A stretch of 40,212 nucleotides of DNA from Ruminococcus sp. UBA4240 (GCA_002395525.1 DGXE01000007.1:1-40212), one strand, 5' to 3'. Counted from the first letter of the stretch, positions 24,344 through 34,095 are shown. Program-made: numbers and translations. The notes: generated by a model from the letters alone, not told the origin.

Positions 24344-26308
24344 TCATTCATCTGACAGTGTTTCTTCAATGAATTCCACCTGCCTGTGGATGTGTTCCGC
24401 CCTCTCTGTCACAAAGTCACGGATGCACTGGGAGCTTGCGTAGCCGCCGTAAAGCGCACCTTCAGCATCCCCTGTGCCCGGGTATCTGTCAAAGAACTGC
24501 TCGTAGAGTGGGGCGTATACGGCTTCAAACTCATCCAGAGCTGCAAGTGCCCGCTGCTTTTCAAATATGCCTTCGGAAAGCCCTGTGAGGGTGCCCTCAA
24601 AGTCCTTTCTGAAGCCCTCATTGGTCATCATGTAGGCAAAGCACAGCACCGCCGGGTTCCCCGTGCCTTTGTCAAGGAGCCCTAAGCGCTTGTAGTTGTC
24701 CTCCTTGACGGTGTTGGTCTGGATATCCCCCTTGCCGCTGACACCCCCGAACTCCATGTCGTAGAACATGAACCGCCAGCGGGTGTCTGCATATTTGTTT
24801 CCCGGTTCCTCTGATGTGGTGCGCCACATGGACCAGTTTTTCCCCGGCCAGTCCCACTTGTTGTTTATCCAGCACTCCACCGCAAAATAGTCCCTTACGG
24901 ACTCAGGGTCCACAAGTGCGCACAGGGCGCTGTAATCCTCTTCGGAGCGGCAGTCACTGTGAGCGGCGAAGAAGCTGTAAAGCTCCCTGAAATAATAGGA
25001 CTCGTCTTCTCCCGGGGGTATCTCCCCCTCGTCCAGCTTGTAGCCAATGGCATATGCCTCCGCATCACCCTTGTAGACCACCACATCTTCCTTCTTCACA
25101 CCGTGGAGATCCTCGAAATGATCGTCGGTGTAGTCCTCCTCAAGGACGTAAAGCCCCATGTATTCACCGTTTACGTACACCACACAGGGGCGTGACCTCT
25201 TGGTCTCACACTCGGTGTCACGGCACAGTGACTGCCAGTAGGTGTCGTTGAACTTTGCGGTGAAGGCGCAGTTGCCCCCGGCACGGAGGATAAAGGTGTC
25301 GAACCTGTCCATGACCTGTCCCGCATCGTTTACATAGTCCTCACCGAATATGGGGTATTCAAAGCTCTTCTTGCCGTAGCTGCTGCGGGCATAGAGCCGC
25401 AGCCCCTTCTGTACGTCCGAGCGGGAATAGTTCCCCTGTATGCGCACGCCGCAGTTCTGGGACAAAACAGTCTTTGCCGTGCCGTCCCCGGAAAACTCCA
25501 TGAGCTCCATTACAGCTGGCCTTTCCCACTCTCTGCCCCGCTGCTTGTAGTTTGCGGGGAGTGCCCTGCCGTCCTCCGGGTCTTTTGCGTGCCCCTTTTC
25601 CTTGATGTATTCCTCAAAGGCTTTTGCGTAGGTGTTCCCCTTGACGTATATGCCCCGCTCGCCGTCAAAAAGATCCTCGTAGTCTATCCCCAGCGAAATG
25701 ACTGCCAGATCCCCGCCTGCGGCAGCGCAGCTCTCTGAAAGCCCCCTGATATGCTCTTCGGCTGTGCCGATGAAGTATACCCCGGTACTCTCTGCTGAAT
25801 AGGTGCCGTTGGGATACCTTACTGCTGCCCGTATGAGAGTACACTTGTCCACCTGTGTATCCTCCGGGGCTGAAAGGGTGGAGACAAAGGCGGTCTTGTC
25901 CTCGTTCCTCTCGCAGAAGGAGGCGGCGATGAGAGTGGGATCCACTGCGGCGATGACGTTTTTGTCCCCACTGCGGTCAGCCACCGCAATGGGGGCTGTG
26001 TAGAGCTGCCCCTTGTCCGATGTGGGGTCGCTGCCGTCTGTGGTGTAGAATATCTCCCCCTCCTCCGCTGAAAGGGCAAGCTCGAAGCCCTCCCCGTATA
26101 CCCCTGTGGGGCGGGAAAAGGTGACTGCCGCCGGGAGCGGCTCCTCCTGCACGTCGGGGACTGCGGCTGTTTCCTCGGACACCGTTACTGCCGTCAGGCT
26201 CTCTGTCAGCGAGGTGGTACCCGTGTCCGGAGCGGCTGTGTTGGCGCAGGAGGTCAGCAGTGCCGTACAGACTGCCGCACAGATAAGGGTATGTATAGTA
26301 TTCTTCAT
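24344..26308 (-). CDS. CotH-family (atypical kinase fold) surface lipoprotein
   Basis: A 654-residue lipoprotein with lipobox LTSC (C21) and a Thr/Glu-rich linker. Residues about 60-180 form a chitobiase/beta-hexosaminidase C-terminal-like beta domain (GEIFYTTDGSDPT). Residues about 200-645 are a CotH domain: GVRIQGNYSR (287-296), YMGLYVLEEDYTDDHF (383-398), NNKWDWPGKNW (482-492) and WRFMFYDMEFGG (511-522). CotH of Bacillus spores phosphorylates a coat protein; in Ruminococcus, CotH domains also occur in cell-surface and cellulosomal proteins where their role is unclear. It is a single gene with its own promoter. Kinase activity here is inference. Confidence 0.88.
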   Translation of the reverse strand: MKNTIHTLICAAVCTALLTSCANTAAPDTGTTSLTESLTAVTVSEETAAVPDVQEEPLPAAVTFSRPTGVYGEGFELALSAEEGEIFYTTDGSDPTSDKGQLYTAPIAVADRSGDKNVIAAVDPTLIAASFCERNEDKTAFVSTLSAPEDTQVDKCTLIRAAVRYPNGTYSAESTGVYFIGTAEEHIRGLSESCAAAGGDLAVISLGIDYEDLFDGERGIYVKGNTYAKAFEEYIKEKGHAKDPEDGRALPANYKQRGREWERPAVMELMEFSGDGTAKTVLSQNCGVRIQGNYSRSDVQKGLRLYARSSYGKKSFEYPIFGEDYVNDAGQVMDRFDTFILRAGGNCAFTAKFNDTYWQSLCRDTECETKRSRPCVVYVNGEYMGLYVLEEDYTDDHFEDLHGVKKEDVVVYKGDAEAYAIGYKLDEGEIPPGEDESYYFRELYSFFAAHSDCRSEEDYSALCALVDPESVRDYFAVECWINNKWDWPGKNWSMWRTTSEEPGNKYADTRWRFMFYDMEFGGVSGKGDIQTNTVKEDNYKRLGLLDKGTGNPAVLCFAYMMTNEGFRKDFEGTLTGLSEGIFEKQRALAALDEFEAVYAPLYEQFFDRYPGTGDAEGALYGGYASSQCIRDFVTERAEHIHRQVEFIEETLSDE

Positions 26309-26363
26309 AATATCACCTTTTTAATGTGTGGTGTACAATGACTGTTGCAGGATCATCCCCAAC

Positions 26364-26392
26364 ATTATATCATCATGCGTACCGGATTTCAA
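26364..26392 (-). promoter_or_regulatory. Promoter of the CotH lipoprotein gene
   Basis: On the minus strand TTGAAA (26387-26392), a 17-bp spacer and TATAAT (26364-26369). The rest of the 26309-26629 spacer shows only AT-rich sequence and the divergent promoter at 26544-26572. Confidence 0.8.
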
Positions 26393-26543
26393 TAGAAAAA
26401 GTCTTTTTGCATGCTTTTTTCTGATGACCTGCAGTTGCTGCTTTGGAACTTACAGCACCGAAAACGTTTTATGACCGGGAGAATGCTGTGCAAATCGCTC
26501 AATGGGGCGTTTCTTAGCTATGCATTTTTTTTAGAATTAAGCA

Positions 26544-26572
26544 TTGACTTATCAGGGGGATTTTGGTATAAT
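26544..26572 (+). promoter_or_regulatory. Promoter of the nucleotide-sugar dehydratase gene
   Basis: TTGACT (26544-26549), a 17-bp spacer and TATAAT (26567-26572), with an A/T-rich stretch just upstream. Confidence 0.85.
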
Positions 26573-26629
26573 CTATCATGTATCGGTGCAGGCTGCTGAT
26601 GTGCAGCTGCAGTTTGGGGTGGTGTAGAT

Positions 26630-28645
26630 TTGACTGAGAACAAAAACCGCAGGGCTCACAGGATCGAGCACTGGCAGATCATTGCGGTCTTTCTGATGAT
26701 ATATGATGTTATAGCGGTGGCAATGTCCTACTTCTGTGCCCTCTGGGTGCGGTTCGACTGCCAGTATTCTGCCATTCCTTCAAAATACTGGAAGGATTTT
26801 CTTTATTTTGTGCCTATATGGGCGGTCATCAGCGTGGCCATATTCAGACTATGGGGAATGTACAGGGGCATTTGGAGGTATTCCAGCTATTCCGAGCTTA
26901 TGAGGACGACGGCAGGATCCGTTACCTCATCTGTGCTCCACAGTGTGCTCATAAGCATCATCTTCGACAGGATGCCCCTTTCATACTACTTCTTCGGATT
27001 TATCCTGCAAAGCGGGCTTCTCCTCATACCCCGTTTCAGCTACCGCTTCGCCCTCCTCATGAGGACGGCTGTCCGCAGGGACGATGCGGCAGAGGGGCGT
27101 GTCATGATAATCGGTGCCGGGGAGGCAGGCAGGATGCTCCTGCGTGACATCAACACCTCCAAGGAGATACGTGACAAGGTTGTCTGCTTCATCGACGACA
27201 ACTCCAACAAGTGGGACCGCTATGTTGAGGGCGTGCCTGTTGCAGGCGGCAGGGATGACATCCTTGTGAACGTCAAAAAATACAATGCGGATAAGATATA
27301 CATTGCCATCCCCTCCGCCTCTGTGGAGGACAAGAAGGAGATAATCGGCATCTGCAACGAGACCGACTGCGAGGTAAAGCAGATACCGGGCATGGTAGAT
27401 CTGGTGCGGGGGCGTGTCACCGTCAGCCAGATGAAGGATGTATCCATAGAGGATCTTCTGGGGCGTGAGCCTATCAAGGCTGATATGAGCGCCGTCTACG
27501 AGTACATCAACAACAAGGTGGTGCTGGTCACCGGGGGCGGCGGCTCCATAGGCTCCGAGCTTTGCCGCCAGATAGCAAAGCACAGCCCGAAAATGCTCAT
27601 CATATTCGATGTGTATGAGAACAACGCCTATTCCATACAGCTGGAGCTGCGTGAAAAATATCCAAATCTTCACCTTGAGACCCTGATAGGCTCCGTGCGT
27701 GACAGCAGAAGGCTCTATCAGATATTCGAGGAGTTCAGGCCCCAGATAGTATATCATGCGGCGGCTCACAAGCACGTCCCCCTTATGGAGGACAGCCCCT
27801 GTGAAGCCATAAAGAACAACGCCATAGGCACCTACAAGACCGCATATGCGGCTATGGTACACGGCTGTGAGCGCTTTGTGCTCATAAGCACGGACAAGGC
27901 GGTAAACCCCACCAACATCATGGGTGCATCAAAGCGGCTGTGCGAGATGATAATCCAGTCCTTTGACGCAAAGATAAAGGCGGGGCGGATAGAGGACATC
28001 CCCCAGCTCTACACCCACGGCAGCCATAAGCCTGCGGAGAGCTTCAGCGGCAGGGTCAGGACAGAGTTCGTGGCAGTGCGCTTCGGCAATGTCTTAGGCT
28101 CCAACGGCTCTGTTATCCCTGTTTTCAGGAAGCAGATCGAGCAGGGAGGACCTGTTACCGTCACTCACCCGGATATAATCCGCTATTTCATGACCATACC
28201 CGAGGCTGTGGGGCTTGTAATGCTGGCAGGCACCTATGCGAAGGGCGGGGAGATATTCGTCCTGGACATGGGCTCACCCGTGAAGATAGACACCCTTGCA
28301 AGGAACCTCATCAAGCTCAGCGGCTTCAAGCCCGATGTGGACATAAAGATAGTCTACTCCGGACTTCGCCCCGGGGAAAAGCTCTATGAGGAAAAGCTCA
28401 TGGCGGAGGAAGGCCTTAAAAAGACGGATAACGACCTTATCCACATCGGCTGCCCCATCCCCTTTGATACGGACAGTTTCCTGCAGCAGCTCAAAGGCCT
28501 TATGGATGCGGCATATGCCAACAGGAAGGATATCCGTGAACGGGTGGCTGCGGTGGTCAGCACCTACAAGGATGCAAGCATAGTGAACAAGACCGCTGCC
28601 CTCAGCCAGGAGTTTGCCGAGGCAGGCGTGGAAGAGGATCAGTGA
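26630..28645 (+). CDS. Membrane-bound nucleotide-sugar 4,6-dehydratase (PglF/WbpM/CapD type), TTG start
   Basis: A 671-residue inner-membrane enzyme of the long FlaA1-like SDR group, probably a UDP-GlcNAc-type 4,6-dehydratase for glycan synthesis. Residues 15-140 hold four hydrophobic segments, 155-260 a first Rossmann-like domain (VMIIGAGEAGRMLLRDI), and 296-600 the catalytic SDR domain with VLVTGGGGSIGSEL. The TDK triad known from PglF is T421-D422-K423 (STDKAVNPTNIMGASKR), with Met at the usual Tyr site. The start is a TTG with only a weak GGGGTGG upstream; later ATGs would cut into the first membrane helix. It is a single gene with a strong promoter and terminator. Confidence 0.92.
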   Translation: MTENKNRRAHRIEHWQIIAVFLMIYDVIAVAMSYFCALWVRFDCQYSAIPSKYWKDFLYFVPIWAVISVAIFRLWGMYRGIWRYSSYSELMRTTAGSVTSSVLHSVLISIIFDRMPLSYYFFGFILQSGLLLIPRFSYRFALLMRTAVRRDDAAEGRVMIIGAGEAGRMLLRDINTSKEIRDKVVCFIDDNSNKWDRYVEGVPVAGGRDDILVNVKKYNADKIYIAIPSASVEDKKEIIGICNETDCEVKQIPGMVDLVRGRVTVSQMKDVSIEDLLGREPIKADMSAVYEYINNKVVLVTGGGGSIGSELCRQIAKHSPKMLIIFDVYENNAYSIQLELREKYPNLHLETLIGSVRDSRRLYQIFEEFRPQIVYHAAAHKHVPLMEDSPCEAIKNNAIGTYKTAYAAMVHGCERFVLISTDKAVNPTNIMGASKRLCEMIIQSFDAKIKAGRIEDIPQLYTHGSHKPAESFSGRVRTEFVAVRFGNVLGSNGSVIPVFRKQIEQGGPVTVTHPDIIRYFMTIPEAVGLVMLAGTYAKGGEIFVLDMGSPVKIDTLARNLIKLSGFKPDVDIKIVYSGLRPGEKLYEEKLMAEEGLKKTDNDLIHIGCPIPFDTDSFLQQLKGLMDAAYANRKDIRERVAAVVSTYKDASIVNKTAALSQEFAEAGVEEDQ

Positions 28646-28661
28646 CCCTCATACAATGACA

Positions 28662-28696
28662 AAAGAACCGCAGGAGGGCTGCTTCTGCGGTTCTTT
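28662..28696. terminator. Bidirectional terminator
   Basis: AAAGAACCGCAG pairs perfectly with 28685-28696 around an 11-nt loop; T-rich on the right and A-rich on the left, serving the dehydratase gene and the leftward kinase gene. Confidence 0.88.
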
Positions 28697-28710
28697 CTTT
28701 GTCTGTATGC

Positions 28711-31700
28711 CTATCTGTCCCTGATAAGCTCCTCGAGTATGGCAAAGAGGGCATCATTGTCGATGGGCTTGCTCAGGTGGGCGTTCATTCCCGCCTGCAG
28801 GCTGCGCTGCACATCTTCATCAAAGGCATTTGCGGTCAGTGCGATGATGGGTACGCTCTTTGCGTCCTCACGGTCAAGGCTGCGGATAACGCCTGTTGCT
28901 TCAAGCCCGTCCATTTCAGGCATACGTATGTCCATAAGTATGGCATCGTAGAAGCCGGGCTTGCTCTCTCTGAATCTGTCCACCGCCTCACGGCCGTTTG
29001 ACACACGCTCGCAGGTCATCTCACGCATGGCAAGCACCATCATGATTATGTCCGCATTGATGTCAACATCCTCCGCAAGCAGTATGTGTCTGTCTTTAAG
29101 TTCGGTGCGTGGCTTTTGATCCTTTGCGGCGTTTTTCCTGTTCAGCGCCGAGGAGAATTCCTCCAGTATGGCATTGGCAAACAGTGGCTTAGCCACAAAG
29201 CCGTCTACCCCTGCATCCACCGCATCCTCCATAACATCGTCCCAGCGGTATGCGGTGATAATGATGATAGCAGATTCCTGTCCGATGATCTTGCGTATCT
29301 CCCTTGCGGTCTCCACGCCGTCCATGTCGGGCATTTTCAGATCCACAAGGATCAGGTTGTAGGGATTGGAGCGGGCGTGGCGCAGCTTTACCGCTTCAAG
29401 AGCCTCTGCCCCCGAATATACCACATCACAGGCTATGCCCGCCTTTTCGAGCACAAGCCTTGCGTGCTCACAGGCAACAGGGTCGTCATCCACAACAAGC
29501 ACGCTCATTTCGCTTGGAGCTATCTGATGTTCGCCCTGCTCTGTGCCCCTGCGGGTGGAATCCATAAGGGTCACGGTGACGGTAAAGGTGGTGCCCTCCC
29601 CCTTTTTGCTCTTTACCTCGATATTGCCGTTCATCATCTCCACAATGTTCTTGGTAATGGCAAGGCCGAGGCCGGAGCTGCCGTATCTGTTGGTGGCGGA
29701 GCTGTCCTCCTGGCTGAAGGAATCAAAGATGTGGGGCAGATAGTCCTCACTCATGCCGATGCCCGTGTCAGTTACGGTAAAGCGGAGAACCGACTTGCCG
29801 TCAAACTGTGCCGTGCGCTCCACTGTAAGGTCGATGTCCCCGCCCTCCGGGGTGAATTTTATGGCATTGCTCAGAATGTTGATAAGCACCTGCTTTAGCT
29901 TCATGCTGTCGCCGATGTAGCGGTCATCAAGTGTGCCCTTCATGCGGCAGTTGTAGCGGAGCCCCTTTTCGGCACTCTGGGTGCTGAACATGGTGTTTAT
30001 CTGCTCGAGCAGGGCAGAGAAGGAGAATTCCTCGTTTTTAAGGCTCATCTTGCCGGATTCTATCCTCGACATATCCAGAATGTCGTTGATAAGCGCCAGA
30101 AGGTGGTTTGCGGATACACCTATCTTTTCCAGATATTCCCTTGTCTGTGCGGATATGTCCGGGTCGTTGAGGGCGATGCTGTCAAGGCCTATGATGGCAT
30201 TCATGGGTGTACGTATCTCGTGGCTCATGTTTGAAAGGAAGGCAGTCTTTGCACGGCTTGCCTCCATGGCGGCAGTGAGTGCATCCCCGAGAGCCTGGTT
30301 CTGAGCCATCTGATCGTGCATCTCCGCATCAATGTCCGTAAAGCCCACACCTATGGCGTGTATTTGGTTGTCTATTTTCTTTTCCGCACTGTCCACCCCT
30401 GCGATACGGAGCATTTCGTAGCTCTCCGTGCCGTTTCTCACTATAAGGTAGCGGTAGGTGAGAATGTGCTCGCTTTCAAGGCGGCGGCGGATATTGTCCG
30501 GGTCAATGAACTGCAGGAAGCCCTCCCGATAGCTTTCATCCACTCTTTCAGCCGCATAGCGGGTGAATGCCTCACTGAATGACATCTCATCCCCCACCTG
30601 GGGGCCTTCCTCCGGGGAGGTGGAGGAGCGGTAGCAGATGCAGTGATCCTTATCCAGATCCGCAAAGTAAACGCTGCGGTAGTCCGATGCCAGTGCGGTT
30701 ATCATGTAATCCTGCTGTGTCCGCTGCTGCTCCTGACGGAGAAGCTCGTCCTGAAGCTCCAGGCGGTGCTCCAGCTCCTCCTGCTTCACACGGTTCTCAG
30801 CCTCCATTTTCTCCTTTTCCACAGCCAGCATGACTGCCCTCTTGTTCTGATAGAAAAGGATGAGGAAGAACAGCACCATTATCGCCGCTGTAATGGCAGT
30901 GCGCAGCAGGCTCCTTACGATTATGCCCCTTGAAACATTGCCTATCTCCGCACTTATGACGTTTTCCCGTATAAGGTAGGTGAGCATCCAGTCCGTGCCG
31001 TTGACCCGCACGTAGGAGAGGGTCTCGCTTGTGCCGTTGTAGGTGAAGGAAACTACGCCGTTCACACCGTTCTCATAGTCATAGCGAACCTTCTCGGCGG
31101 AATAGCCGTCCTCGAATTCGGCCTGATCCAGTGCAGACAAGAGGTTGTCCTCCACGGCAAGGCCGCCCAGCACCATGTTGGTGAGGGCTTTGCCCTCCTT
31201 GGTGTAGATGTTGCAGAAGGTGGTGCCGTTGTTGTCGGAGATGAGGGACACCCCTTCAAGCATAGTGTCCATGTCTATCTCCATAAAGCAGACATTGAGC
31301 CTTTTGCCCTCAAATTCCATGTCCTCAAGGGGTACGGCGATTATCACGTCTGTTTTGTCCGCTGTCTCCTTCAGAGATATCTCCGGCTCCTGTATGTTCA
31401 GGTAGTCTATATTGTAGTCCGCAATATCGTCCATTGTCCCCTGGGATGTATAGATAAGCCCGTCGGAGTCCACAAAGGCAAACTTTTCCAGGGTATAGAT
31501 GCGCTTCATCCTCGCCTGATAGCCCTGCAGATGCTCCATATCCGACAGATCCTCCTCTGTCATCATCTCCACTGCCGTTTTCAGGTCGGATATATTCTTG
31601 CGCAGAGTGGAATCCACCACCTGCTCACGCCTGCCTGCAAGCTCATCCAGATACAGAAGGCTGACGGCTCGCACCGCCTTTTCCGTGTCCTGCCTTGCCA

Positions 31701-31797
31701 TGTGCCCTGTCCATATAGTGCCCGCTATCAGTATCATCGCAATGAGGATACTGCCTGCCACCACCACGGTGACAGTCTTTTTACTGCTGAATCTCAT
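28711..31797 (-). CDS. Hybrid sensor histidine kinase with two receiver domains
   Basis: A 1028-residue membrane kinase. TM1 lies at about 10-26, an extracytoplasmic Cache-like sensor at about 30-290, and TM2 at about 299-316. A coiled coil (about 320-365) and a PAS-like segment (about 370-490) follow, then HisKA with phospho-acceptor H526 (FLSNMSHEIRTPMNAIIGL), HATPase (DTGIGM, GSSGLGLAI), REC1 with D819 (LVDLKMPDMDG) and REC2 with D956 (LMDIRMPEMDG). The ATG at 31797 was chosen for AGAGG just upstream; it overlaps the HPt gene stop as ATGA. With the HPt and the REC-GGDEF-EAL genes it forms a full phosphorelay. The ligand is unknown. Confidence 0.94.
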   Translation of the reverse strand: MRFSSKKTVTVVVAGSILIAMILIAGTIWTGHMARQDTEKAVRAVSLLYLDELAGRREQVVDSTLRKNISDLKTAVEMMTEEDLSDMEHLQGYQARMKRIYTLEKFAFVDSDGLIYTSQGTMDDIADYNIDYLNIQEPEISLKETADKTDVIIAVPLEDMEFEGKRLNVCFMEIDMDTMLEGVSLISDNNGTTFCNIYTKEGKALTNMVLGGLAVEDNLLSALDQAEFEDGYSAEKVRYDYENGVNGVVSFTYNGTSETLSYVRVNGTDWMLTYLIRENVISAEIGNVSRGIIVRSLLRTAITAAIMVLFFLILFYQNKRAVMLAVEKEKMEAENRVKQEELEHRLELQDELLRQEQQRTQQDYMITALASDYRSVYFADLDKDHCICYRSSTSPEEGPQVGDEMSFSEAFTRYAAERVDESYREGFLQFIDPDNIRRRLESEHILTYRYLIVRNGTESYEMLRIAGVDSAEKKIDNQIHAIGVGFTDIDAEMHDQMAQNQALGDALTAAMEASRAKTAFLSNMSHEIRTPMNAIIGLDSIALNDPDISAQTREYLEKIGVSANHLLALINDILDMSRIESGKMSLKNEEFSFSALLEQINTMFSTQSAEKGLRYNCRMKGTLDDRYIGDSMKLKQVLINILSNAIKFTPEGGDIDLTVERTAQFDGKSVLRFTVTDTGIGMSEDYLPHIFDSFSQEDSSATNRYGSSGLGLAITKNIVEMMNGNIEVKSKKGEGTTFTVTVTLMDSTRRGTEQGEHQIAPSEMSVLVVDDDPVACEHARLVLEKAGIACDVVYSGAEALEAVKLRHARSNPYNLILVDLKMPDMDGVETAREIRKIIGQESAIIIITAYRWDDVMEDAVDAGVDGFVAKPLFANAILEEFSSALNRKNAAKDQKPRTELKDRHILLAEDVDINADIIMMVLAMREMTCERVSNGREAVDRFRESKPGFYDAILMDIRMPEMDGLEATGVIRSLDREDAKSVPIIALTANAFDEDVQRSLQAGMNAHLSKPIDNDALFAILEELIRDR

Positions 31798-32141
31798 TCT
31801 GACCTCTTTATCGCACAAAGCTTTTCAAACTGCTCCTTCGCACAGGAGAGATACTCCGAATAATCCGTATCCGTCCTGCTGCGCAGAAGCTCTGTCATTT
31901 CGCTTACGGGCCCGGTGAGGGGAGTGAGGGAAAGAGTCGCATACAGCCCCTTCAGTGCGTGGGCTGTTTCAAAGGCGGCATCCAGATCCCCGGCCGCAAG
32001 CTGCTGTTCAAGGGCTGTGAGCCTATGGTCATCTATCGCCCTGCCCACAAGCATGAGATAAAAATCCTCCTTGTTCATGCAGCGCATGAGCCCTTCGTCC
32101 ACATCAGCCCCGAAGGCTCTCAGATCATCTATGGTAAGCAT
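31794..32141 (-). CDS. Stand-alone histidine phosphotransfer (HPt) protein
   Basis: A 115-residue helical HPt domain with phospho-acceptor H61 in the motif TAHALKGLYATL. It passes phosphate between receiver domains in multistep phosphorelays. The ATG at 32141 has GGAGGT six bases upstream; it overlaps the upstream gene's stop by one base (TGATG) and its own stop overlaps the next start (ATGA). This tight packing indicates that all three proteins are made together and act in one pathway. Confidence 0.93.
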   Translation of the reverse strand: MLTIDDLRAFGADVDEGLMRCMNKEDFYLMLVGRAIDDHRLTALEQQLAAGDLDAAFETAHALKGLYATLSLTPLTGPVSEMTELLRSRTDTDYSEYLSCAKEQFEKLCAIKRSE

Positions 32142-33832
32142 CAGCACACCTCCGCAGTGATAAGCTTTTCAAATTCCTCCGCCGGCAGCGGCTTTGAGAA
32201 ATAGTAGCCCTGGATGATATCGCAGTCTATGGCCTTCAACAGCTCCATCTGCTCCCTTGTCTCCACGCCCTCCGCAATGACAGGCACCTCCAGCAGCCTT
32301 GCAATGTCTATGATTATGCCTACAAGGCGGTAGTCCTTGGGGTTTGTGCAGATGTTGCGTATGAACTTCATGTCCAGCTTCAGGGCATCTATGGGCATGG
32401 ATGTGAGCATATTGAGGGAGGAGTATCCGCAGCCGAAATCGTCCATTTCGATCTTGAAGCCGAAGCTGCGCAGTGCGGATACGGTGTCGATTATCTGGAG
32501 GGCGTTGTCGGTGTAGGCGGATTCGGTCACCTCCAGCATGAGCTTTTCGCAGGGCAGTCCGTTTTTCTCCGCAATGCCCGTCAGCACCTTGCATATCTCC
32601 GGGTCAAACACATCCACCCTTGAAACATTGACGGAAACAGGGATGTATACCCCGTACCTGTCCTTCCATTCCCGTATCTGGGATGCGGCCCTGTTCCACA
32701 CAAAGCGGTCCAGCTTCTGTATCAGTCCGTTGCTCTCAAACAGGGATATGAACTCACCGGGGCTTACGGTGCCGAATTCCGGGTGGAACCATCTTACCAG
32801 CGCCTCTGCACTGGAAAGGACGGGCTTGTCCCCTCTGATGCTGTATTTGGGCTGATAGAACACCCGGAACTGATTTTCCTCAAGTGCCCTGTCGATGCCG
32901 CTTATGAGCCGTTCCTCGTGCAGCTCCCTTGTGTGCAGATCTGCGTTGTAAAAGTCATAGCAGGTGGAATAACTGTTCCTCAGTTTGTGGCAGGCAAGGC
33001 TTGCGCAGTCGAGTCTGCGCTCCATATCCGTAACGCTGCCGTCATCGCAGTATACACCTATGCGCACGCTGACCCTGCGTTCACCGAAGTCCTGCCCCAG
33101 CTTTTCAACATATCTGTCCAGATTTTCCCTCAGAGCAGTGCTGTGGGGGATGTACATAGCGAAGCTGTTGGTGCCGGAGCGGCAGGCAAGACCTCCGCTC
33201 TGGCGGACTATCTCATGGAGGCTGTTCCCTATGACCTTTAACACCTTGTCGCCGTAATCCCTGCCGTACAGCTCGTTTATCATGTGGAAGCGGTTTATGT
33301 CCAGCACTATGGCATCCATGGACATATTCTCGTTCTGGGCGCATATGCGCTTGCCGTATTCAACGAAGAATTCCTTGTTGAAAAGGCCTGTCAGGTCGTC
33401 CCGCTCCGTTTCGTGTATGATTATGCTGCCCTCGGCAAGCTCAATGGAGTGCCCCACCCTTGCCCTTATGACATCCGGAGCCTCATAGGGCTTTGTGATG
33501 AAATCAGCCGCACCCAGGCTGAGACTTTTCACTTCAGCCTCCTTCTCCGCTGTGAGGACTATGACGGGTATGCGCCGCAGTTCGCTGTCGGAGCGGATGA
33601 CTTTAAGCAGGCCGTAGCCGTCAAGCTCGGGCATATGCAGATCAAGTATCACAAGGGAAAGCTTCAGCTTGTCCCGCCTGATGATGTCAAGGGCTGTGAC
33701 ACCGTTCTCTGCGTACTTCACCTCGTACAGGTCGCAGAGCATGGCGCCCAGTACCTCCCGCTCCACAAATTCATCGTCAACTATGAGTATGCTCCTGCGC
33801 AAGCCTTTTTTTCGTTCAAGTAGTTCCTGCAT
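32141..33832 (-). CDS. Response regulator with degenerate GGDEF and intact EAL domain
   Basis: A 563-residue cytoplasmic protein: REC domain (about 12-130) with phospho-acceptor D64 (LDLHMPELDG), GGDEF-like domain (about 140-295) and EAL domain (about 305-560). The GGDEF site reads RSGTNSF, so cyclic-di-GMP synthesis is unlikely. The EAL residues needed for hydrolysis are present: E343 (AEALVRW), N402, E434, D464-D465 (MDDFGCGYSSL), K485 and E521 (EGVET). It should therefore be a phosphorylation-controlled c-di-GMP phosphodiesterase. The ATG at 33832 follows GGAGG by seven bases. It is the first gene of the operon with its own promoter. Confidence 0.93.
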   Translation of the reverse strand: MQELLERKKGLRRSILIVDDEFVEREVLGAMLCDLYEVKYAENGVTALDIIRRDKLKLSLVILDLHMPELDGYGLLKVIRSDSELRRIPVIVLTAEKEAEVKSLSLGAADFITKPYEAPDVIRARVGHSIELAEGSIIIHETERDDLTGLFNKEFFVEYGKRICAQNENMSMDAIVLDINRFHMINELYGRDYGDKVLKVIGNSLHEIVRQSGGLACRSGTNSFAMYIPHSTALRENLDRYVEKLGQDFGERRVSVRIGVYCDDGSVTDMERRLDCASLACHKLRNSYSTCYDFYNADLHTRELHEERLISGIDRALEENQFRVFYQPKYSIRGDKPVLSSAEALVRWFHPEFGTVSPGEFISLFESNGLIQKLDRFVWNRAASQIREWKDRYGVYIPVSVNVSRVDVFDPEICKVLTGIAEKNGLPCEKLMLEVTESAYTDNALQIIDTVSALRSFGFKIEMDDFGCGYSSLNMLTSMPIDALKLDMKFIRNICTNPKDYRLVGIIIDIARLLEVPVIAEGVETREQMELLKAIDCDIIQGYYFSKPLPAEEFEKLITAEVC

Positions 33833-33875
33833 TGTACTGCCTCCGTAGACTGCATGGGTCACAATAGTTGCTTTT

Positions 33876-33905
33876 ATTATACCACATATCCGCCCTTCAT
33901 TTCAA
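33876..33905 (-). promoter_or_regulatory. Promoter of the phosphorelay operon
   Basis: On the minus strand TTGAAA (33900-33905), an 18-bp spacer and TATAAT (33876-33881). A/T tracts at about 33908-33933 lie directly upstream and may act as an UP-like element. Confidence 0.75.
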
Positions 33906-34031
33906 GTAAAATGAAAAATTTTTTGCTTTTTTGTACGATCCGTTTACCTGATGACAAAGAGCTGTGACCTTGATGCTGACAGGAGAAATGTCATTTGCAC
34001 AAAAGGTCAATCAAATCAGCTCACAGGGATA

Positions 34032-34060
34032 TTGAGAACGGCGCACCTATGGTTTATAAT
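34032..34060 (+). promoter_or_regulatory. Promoter of the GH5 endoglucanase gene
   Basis: TTGAGA (34032-34037), a 17-bp spacer and TATAAT (34055-34060), 35 bp before the start codon and its GGAGGAGG site. Confidence 0.85.
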
Positions 34061-34095
34061 AAGAAAAATACACCAACGTACCGGAGGAGGAAATC

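Noticed and set aside
26459..26472. Catabolite-repression (cre-like) site around GAAAACGTTTTA
   Set aside because: The match to the known consensus is weak at the ends and its position upstream of the dehydratase promoter gives no support.
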